A DNA stretch of 64,000 bases from Arachnopeziza araneosa (lineage: Eukaryota; Ascomycota; Leotiomycetes; Helotiales; Arachnopezizaceae): assembly GCA_003988855.1 (NCBI GenBank), contig QYAI01000020.1, forward strand, positions 1-64,000. The letters run 5' to 3'. The translations under genes and the position numbers were made by a program. Positions 58,801-64,000 of the stretch are shown here, one piece after another (positions within the stretch are counted from its first letter, which is position 1; each line of letters begins with the position of its first letter). The notes beneath the pieces were generated by a model. It was not told the DNA's origin, searched no databases, and was given only the letters and a program-made list of their open reading frames with translations.

Positions 58801-59460
58801 TGCAAAAATTCACGTTGAAAATCAAGCTATTCAAACTTGAAAATTGACTGAATCAGATGACGGAAATTTTATTCCCTGTTACCTCCGTTCTACACTGACC
58901 GGATAGAGGAAATTGCAAAACGCGGATATAAACTAGTTGGAAGCTGATAAAATTTCTGACCAATGATGGTAAGGCGGAGAAGGAGGATGAGATTCTATTA
59001 CTTTTTGATAAGCAAGAATACATTTGCGTCATTAGTTAAAGAGATTCATAATAGAGTTTTGGTATTAGATTAGGAGTATGGGTGTGGCATTCCAAGAGTA
59101 GAAAGTCGGAACGAATTGAGACATATTTCGAAACCAACAATACAATGGCTAGAAAAATTGAAACATTATTAGGCTCACTCTGTCTCCTGAAATTTAGAAG
59201 CTTTTTTTTTCACTCTCGTATGGGGTAGTAATTGGGAAACAGTAGATTTTCTATAGGAGGTTGGAATTTGAGTTATTTGTCGACATAAGAAGAGAGGGGT
59301 TATTAAAATTTTTAGCCATTTCTTTAGTTTAGATATAGAATGAAATAAGAGAATTATCTCCAACAGGTAGGATTCCTCACTTCAGGTAGGCTCCACCATC
59401 AAAGGTCAACAAAACTAAATTTAACACTAACACGACAGACAACAGGTAAAAAAAGTTTCA

Positions 59461-59527
59461 ACACCCACCGCGTATGCCTACTGTAGGCCATCATCACACC
59501 CATCGCGCATGCCTACTGTAGGACAAA
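59461..59527. repeat. imperfect 35-bp tandem repeat with near-palindromic core
   Basis: Two adjacent copies (ACACCCACCGCGTATG... and ACACCCATCGCGCATG...), each carrying CCTACTGTAGG, an inverted repeat around one central base. Copies differ mainly by C/T changes. Confidence 0.75.
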
Positions 59528-59949
59528 ATATAAACAACAACTTCACCAGCCTCTCAATTGCAACCGACATTGAGATGTCGACGACAACAGATGTAGGCAA
59601 TCGACAATCGGGCCGAACTGTTTTTCTGCTTTTGGTTCCTATATGTATTATATTTTTCAAGGCTCTTTTATTTTTGTATTCCATTGTCAATGTTGATTTT
59701 TGCTCGCTTATGGAAATTTTAGCGAGAGTGACTTGACAGTTCGACTTCAATGCACCACGAGAAGCTAATAAAATATGCCCCATCCATGCCCAATTTATTC
59801 GCATACAATCATGTACGCTACTCACAACTCAATAGGTAGGACTTTCAAAGTCGAAATTTGTGCTCCGCGATCGAACAATTTACATTATGGAACCAATCAA
59901 ATCCAACGCCAGTGCTATGCAAGAAGAAGAGAAACTGAAAGTCTTATCA

Positions 59950-61841
59950 TCACAATTCCCCTTCCGCGAATGTATGTTCTACAATACTCGCACCACAAAT
60001 AGAGTTAAGCTGTGAGGGACTGAAATTCTCCCTAGTTAAATTCTCGCTGCCAATATTTCCGACAAGCTTCCCTCGCTCGTTCTTGCCCTTCTCGAGCATT
60101 CCAAACCTTAGACCCACTTCCGTTACAGTTACGCCGATGCTGACGATAATCAAGACAATAATAATCCAAGTGATAGTGCTCATTTTAGTCTCGGCTATAC
60201 TGTCACTCAAGATCTCGGCTAATTCCAAGAATACTCGACAGCGTTCGTTGAGAACCTTGATTCTCGGTGAGATCTCAAGATATTCACGGATAGCAAGGTA
60301 GAGGGGATGAAGTGTCGGTTCGGAGTTCCAGAAGAAATTAGGCGTGTCAAGGATGTTTGATGCTAAAAATACTTAGTACAGATCAAAGATCGATGGAAAT
60401 ACCCACAAAGATTGACGTCTACTCGGCTTTTAAAGAGCCTGCCCAGAATCTTGAGGATCTGGCTCCGTGACAACCCTAGCTGACCGGTAAGGGCTAGATG
60501 TTTAGGCACATGCTGAGCATCTGCCATCGTTTGATTCATTCGCTCCTCGAAGAGACTCAGTTTAGTGCTCTGAGCAATGGCGTGGCTCATTGTCAATTTG
60601 ATCATATGATCTCCACTCCGTAGCGTGATCATGTCGTTGAAGACTCTGGGTCTGTCAACAAGTGAACTGTATTCAAAGTGGAACTCTTCCGTCTCAAAAT
60701 CATCCTGTTCCAGTGGTCTGGTGACAAGTAATATTCCTGTTTCATGCTCTGAAAAAGTCAAATCTGCCAGAATATCTTTTTCTTGCCGTTCCGTGAAGTT
60801 CCAGAACACTACCACTCCATATGAGAAGACAAACATTTCGGCGAAAGTGGTAGCATCTGGTGCGACTCGATTCGGGCTGTCGCCTCTTCTCCCCTGAGCC
60901 AGTAATCGTTCTTCTTCACGACTGCGTCTTGCCTCTTCTTCTCTTCTTGTCCTTTCTTCATCACTCTCGCTCTGAGGACTCTCCTCGCCTCCTCTCACAC
61001 CGTATGTATCTGTATCCTCAAAATATCCCTCATGATAGTCTCTCCTTTCGCTACGCTCAATTTCTTCGTCCAAAACTGCTTTTCCACCTGGGCTCTTCAA
61101 TATTGGACTGCTCCGCAACCGAAATCCCTCACTCCCTGGTAATAATGGTAAATGATAAACTGTATAAAGACAATTATCGTAGAGCTTCGTTTTCGCACCA
61201 TGTGTGTCTTTGACAAATGCCGCCGTCGCTTTGGTCTTGTACCCTTGCGCCGTACAATACGCCGTAACCCTGGCGAGTTTTTCTGCTCTCTTCGCCTTTG
61301 GCAGACGTTCAGCATAACTCTTTCCCCTTACTCCACCCCTCTTTTTCAATACATCTCTCTCTGCATCCTTTAGTGGAACCTCTTCATCGTCCGCTCTTGC
61401 TTTGCCGATTCCACCATCGTCTTCGTCATCCGTATCGTCTTTTTCGTCTACAGTTTCTGGTATTAATACCAATTTTTCACTGACTTTTGTACTCCGTCCC
61501 GGAACGTTGTTCTGTGTTACTCTTGTAGCAGGCGGCCCACTAGGTTTTCGGGAAGGTGTCAGGCGTTTTCCTGGTGGACCACGCGCCTGCCCCGAAGGAA
61601 TTTCTGATGCGTATTGAAGGACATTATCAACAGATATGAGCCTTGTCGGCATGCGATTACGTGCAGCACCTGGGCCTGAAGTTCCTGGGCGCTGGGCAGA
61701 GGCACCTGCAGCCGTGGGACGTTCACGGGAATCAGTGACCTGGTGGCAGATTAGGACCTGAATGAGCTATTTCAATAAACCTTATGGAATTAAACTTACC
61801 AAAACCGAAGGTCCCCTCTTCCCAGCTACACTTGTCGCCAT
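59950..61841 (-). CDS. RMD1-like DUF155 membrane protein (595 aa)
   Basis: Member of the DUF155/RMD1 family; yeast relatives are needed for meiotic division or act in mitochondria, and the molecular function is unknown. Exons are 61841-61800, 61739-60407 and 60362-59950. The first ~120 residues are disordered and charged. The conserved domain begins RVTAYCTAQGYKTKATAAF and continues with LYDNCLYTVYHLPLLPG, MFVFSYGVVVFWNFTERQE, EEFHFEYSS, MIKLTMSHAIAQSTKLSLFEERM and RVDVNLSSNILDTPNFFW. A C-terminal transmembrane helix (ITWIIIVLIIVSIGVTVTEV) precedes a ~45-residue tail. The second intron uses a GTGGGT donor with a TACTAAG branch site; splitting the Ser codon there is what restores NLSSNILDTP. 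The first exon encodes only 14 residues. Confidence 0.9.
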
Positions 61842-62294
61842 TGCAGGATCTAGAAATGAGATATTGGGTCAGTGAACTGATCTCGCGAGCCTTCGAACGT
61901 CATTTATCAGATTGAATTGAGAGCTGCGATTGGTGCTCAGGAATCACTCAAGCTAGAACTGAAGTCACGTGAACGATTCAAAAAGGCATATTTTGGATAA
62001 ACTAAGTATGTCTAGGGGTGAAAGGTTTGATTCATTGTTGAATTCATAGAGCAGGACATAGTCGGTTAGGGTTGTAACAGATTGCTTGACCTGAAGCTTG
62101 TATTACAGGCTTAAATGAAGTGGGTCACCATTATATCTCTGTTGGTCGAAAAATTTTAGGGAAACAAGTTTGTATGAGTTTTGGTGCAAATAAGTTCAGG
62201 TGTGGATATTTGTAACATTGTTTCTTTCCTTTTCGCCCTTATATCCAAATGTGGACCCGCTGAAATGCTCGACAAATATATTGAAAACCATCAT
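61842..62294. other. intergenic region, DUF155 upstream and copper ATPase 3' flank
   Basis: Upstream region of the DUF155 gene and 3' flank of the ATPase gene. A CACGTG-like word (TCACGTGA near 61965) is the only notable motif. Confidence 0.5.
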
Positions 62295-64000
62295 CTACAC
62301 GGCCTCAAGTGTACTTAAAGCCACATACCCATCTTCTTCCTTTCTCTTCCTGCCTGTGATAGTCTGTACCAGATCAGTCGCTCTGCCCACCAATCCGCCC
62401 ATTCCCCACCCCTTGCCTCTCTTTCTGATCGGTCCCTTTTCTTCTATTAAGGCATCATCCATCCACCGAGGACGCTTCCAAAATTTGAGTAGTAAACTGC
62501 TTCCCACCACGCTAACGCTACTAGCTGCCATTGCAGCGCCAGCAGCCATTGGGTGAAGATGCCATCCGAATGGCAGGAATACACCCATCGCGAAAGGGAG
62601 CCCGATGATATTGTATCCACAGGCCCAAGACAGATTAAGCTTGATACGGTTGAAGATAGATCGGGCTAGCTGGATGGAAGCAGGGATATCCATCAAATCG
62701 TTAGGTCGCATAAGAACAATATCTGCAGCTTCCATGGCCACATCGGTACCCGAGGACATTGCAATACCGACATCAGCAGTCGCCAGAGCAGGTGAGTCAT
62801 TGATTCCATCGCCAACCATCGCGACACATTCTCCTTCCTCCTGAAGCTGTCGGATAATATCTTGTTTCTGATCGGGCGTAACACCAGCATGAACATTTTC
62901 TGCAGGAATGCCAACTATGCGTGCAACAGCAACAGCTGTCGAGCGTTGATCACCTGTAACGATGGCAGTCTTAACACCCATGCGATGAAGAGCAGCAATT
63001 GCTGCACGAGCGCTCTCCTTCACGGTGTCAGAAAGACAAAGATGGCCGGTGAAAGCACCATCGATCGCGATGAAAATATTGGTAGTGCCAGCTGAAGATG
63101 CCTTTTGTGAACCAGCAGCCTTGGCATTTGCTTCTTCTGAAGCATCAACAGCTCGTTGAGGTACCTCGATTTTGTTGTCCTTAAGAAATTTGACGCTTCC
63201 GATCAAGATCCTGTAACGAGTACGCTCGGCATTTGTAGCAGGTTCCACGAGAGCACTGATGCCCTTACCTACAATAGCTTCGAAATCACCAATGCTGCCA
63301 TCGATCGTGCCTTCGATTCCAAGGCCTAATTCTTCCTTGGCTGCACCCAAGATTGCTTTTCCAATAGGGTGTTCACTGCCCAGTTCCGCAAGACCAAGTA
63401 TTGTCCACCAGAGTTTCCTTCGCCATTCGTTGGATTCCCAAGTAGAGACGATGCTGGAACTCGCGACGCTCATCTTCCCGAGAGTGAGAGTTCCTGTTTT
63501 GTCAAGAACAACCTGAGTGATTTTCGTTGCAGTTTCCAAGGCAGCACCACCTTTGACTAGAATGCCATTTTCCGCGCCAACTCCTGTTCCTACCATGACG
63601 GCGGTAGGAGTGGCTAGACCAAGCGCGCATGGGCAAGCAAACACGATGACCGAAATGCAAAGCTTCACACAAACCATGAATTTCCCGCCACTAGCTTCAT
63701 CCATGAAAATCTTCGGCGGATTGGCAAGTACGTGACTTAAAACCATCCAAGTGGAGAATGTAAGAAATCCGAGGAAAAGAATGGTCGGGACGAAGTACCC
63801 AGCAATAGTATCCGCCAGTCGCTGAATAGGGGCCCGAGTGGTCTGGGCATCTTGGACTAGTTTGACGATTTGACTGAGTTGGGTATCTCTACCAGCTCTA
63901 GTGACACGGAAATCGACTCGCCCAGTACCATTCACAGTACCTCCAATAAGAAGGCTGCCTTTGCGCTTTTGAACTGGCATAGCTTCTCCAGTGACCATAC
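62295..64000 (-). CDS. CCC2: Cu+-transporting P1B-type ATPase, C-terminal part (partial)
   Basis: Copper pump of the secretory pathway (Ccc2/ATP7 type) that loads copper into the Golgi for enzymes such as multicopper oxidases. The gene runs off the right edge; the N-terminal metal-binding domains and first helices are missing. The visible 568 residues start at the TGEAMPV actuator motif. They include the intramembrane CPC site (ACPCALGLATP), the phosphorylation motif DKTGTLT, the nucleotide-domain motif SEHPIGKA and GDGINDSPA, then two last helices and a basic tail. All catalytic residues are present. No intron is seen in this part. CPC plus SEHP assigns the Cu+ subgroup by established family rules; the exact gene name follows the yeast homologue. 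Confidence 0.94.
   Translation of the reverse strand, partial: MVTGEAMPVQKRKGSLLIGGTVNGTGRVDFRVTRAGRDTQLSQIVKLVQDAQTTRAPIQRLADTIAGYFVPTILFLGFLTFSTWMVLSHVLANPPKIFMDEASGGKFMVCVKLCISVIVFACPCALGLATPTAVMVGTGVGAENGILVKGGAALETATKITQVVLDKTGTLTLGKMSVASSSIVSTWESNEWRRKLWWTILGLAELGSEHPIGKAILGAAKEELGLGIEGTIDGSIGDFEAIVGKGISALVEPATNAERTRYRILIGSVKFLKDNKIEVPQRAVDASEEANAKAAGSQKASSAGTTNIFIAIDGAFTGHLCLSDTVKESARAAIAALHRMGVKTAIVTGDQRSTAVAVARIVGIPAENVHAGVTPDQKQDIIRQLQEEGECVAMVGDGINDSPALATADVGIAMSSGTDVAMEAADIVLMRPNDLMDIPASIQLARSIFNRIKLNLSWACGYNIIGLPFAMGVFLPFGWHLHPMAAGAAMAASSVSVVGSSLLLKFWKRPRWMDDALIEEKGPIRKRGKGWGMGGLVGRATDLVQTITGRKRKEEDGYVALSTLEAV

Larger units (their letters stand above)
56511..59949. other. 3.4-kb AT-rich, gene-poor region
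   Basis: Holds the upstream region of the secreted protein gene, a relic with coding-like pieces (58188-58800, minus), an imperfect tandem repeat (59461-59527) and scattered frames below 90 codons that I cannot support (for example ATG at 57231 and at 59575). Confidence 0.45.

Noticed and set aside
1..64000. CRISPR arrays, rRNA genes, telomere repeats, polyketide or peptide synthetase genes
   Set aside because: Looked for and not seen.

Overview
The window is nuclear DNA of a filamentous ascomycete (Pezizomycotina). Genes are split by short introns, mostly 43-65 nt, with GT..AG ends and GCTAAC/CTGAC-like branch sites. Two genes encode Zn2Cys6 transcription factors. The housekeeping proteins (CFT1, lipin Pah1, Atg14, Ccc2, LMBD1) have the fungal form. 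The AT-rich intergenic DNA, a decayed mariner element with W-to-stop changes and the overall gene style remind me of Leotiomycetes (Helotiales). That placement is an impression, not something the sequence proves.

Layout. 1-5.2 kb: hairpin-rich AT-rich DNA, a Zn2Cys6 regulator, and behind it a DHA2-type MFS transporter broken by frameshifts and stops. 6-13 kb: divergent pair of lipin phosphatidate phosphatase (minus) and a membrane-anchored fibronectin-III/coiled-coil protein (plus). 13.4-14.4 kb: a complete short Tc1/mariner-type element with ~115-bp terminal inverted repeats and a TA target duplication. 14.8-16.9 kb: a second Zn2Cys6 regulator. 16.9-20.9 kb: a long stretch without a convincing gene. 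20.9-30 kb: an NCS1 purine/cytosine permease, a GNAT acetyltransferase, a PaiB-like FMN-binding protein, a chromodomain-like relic, a 223-bp inverted-repeat element that may be a MITE, and an intact DHA2 transporter.

30.5-44 kb is the conserved core: CFT1, an LMBD1-type lysosomal cobalamin transporter, an ANCHR-like zinc-finger protein, a DUF3807 protein, a small uncharacterised protein and Atg14. They are compact and several share bidirectional promoters. 46-57 kb is more accessory: an Asp f 4-like secreted protein, a TOS1-like cell-wall hydrolase relic, a four-exon membrane protein, an NmrA-like oxidoreductase and a secreted Ser/Thr-rich protein. 56.5-59.9 kb is AT-rich with only gene relics. 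The window closes with an RMD1/DUF155 membrane protein and the C-terminal two thirds of a Ccc2-type copper ATPase running off the right edge.

I see no biosynthetic cluster, CRISPR array, rRNA or convincing tRNA. Exon borders were worked out by hand from splice motifs, reading-frame continuity and family knowledge; the lengths add up in frame for every multi-exon model given here. The least ordinary items are the mariner element, the MITE-like element, the dead regulator/transporter pair and the relics at 48.4-49.6 and 58.2-58.8 kb.
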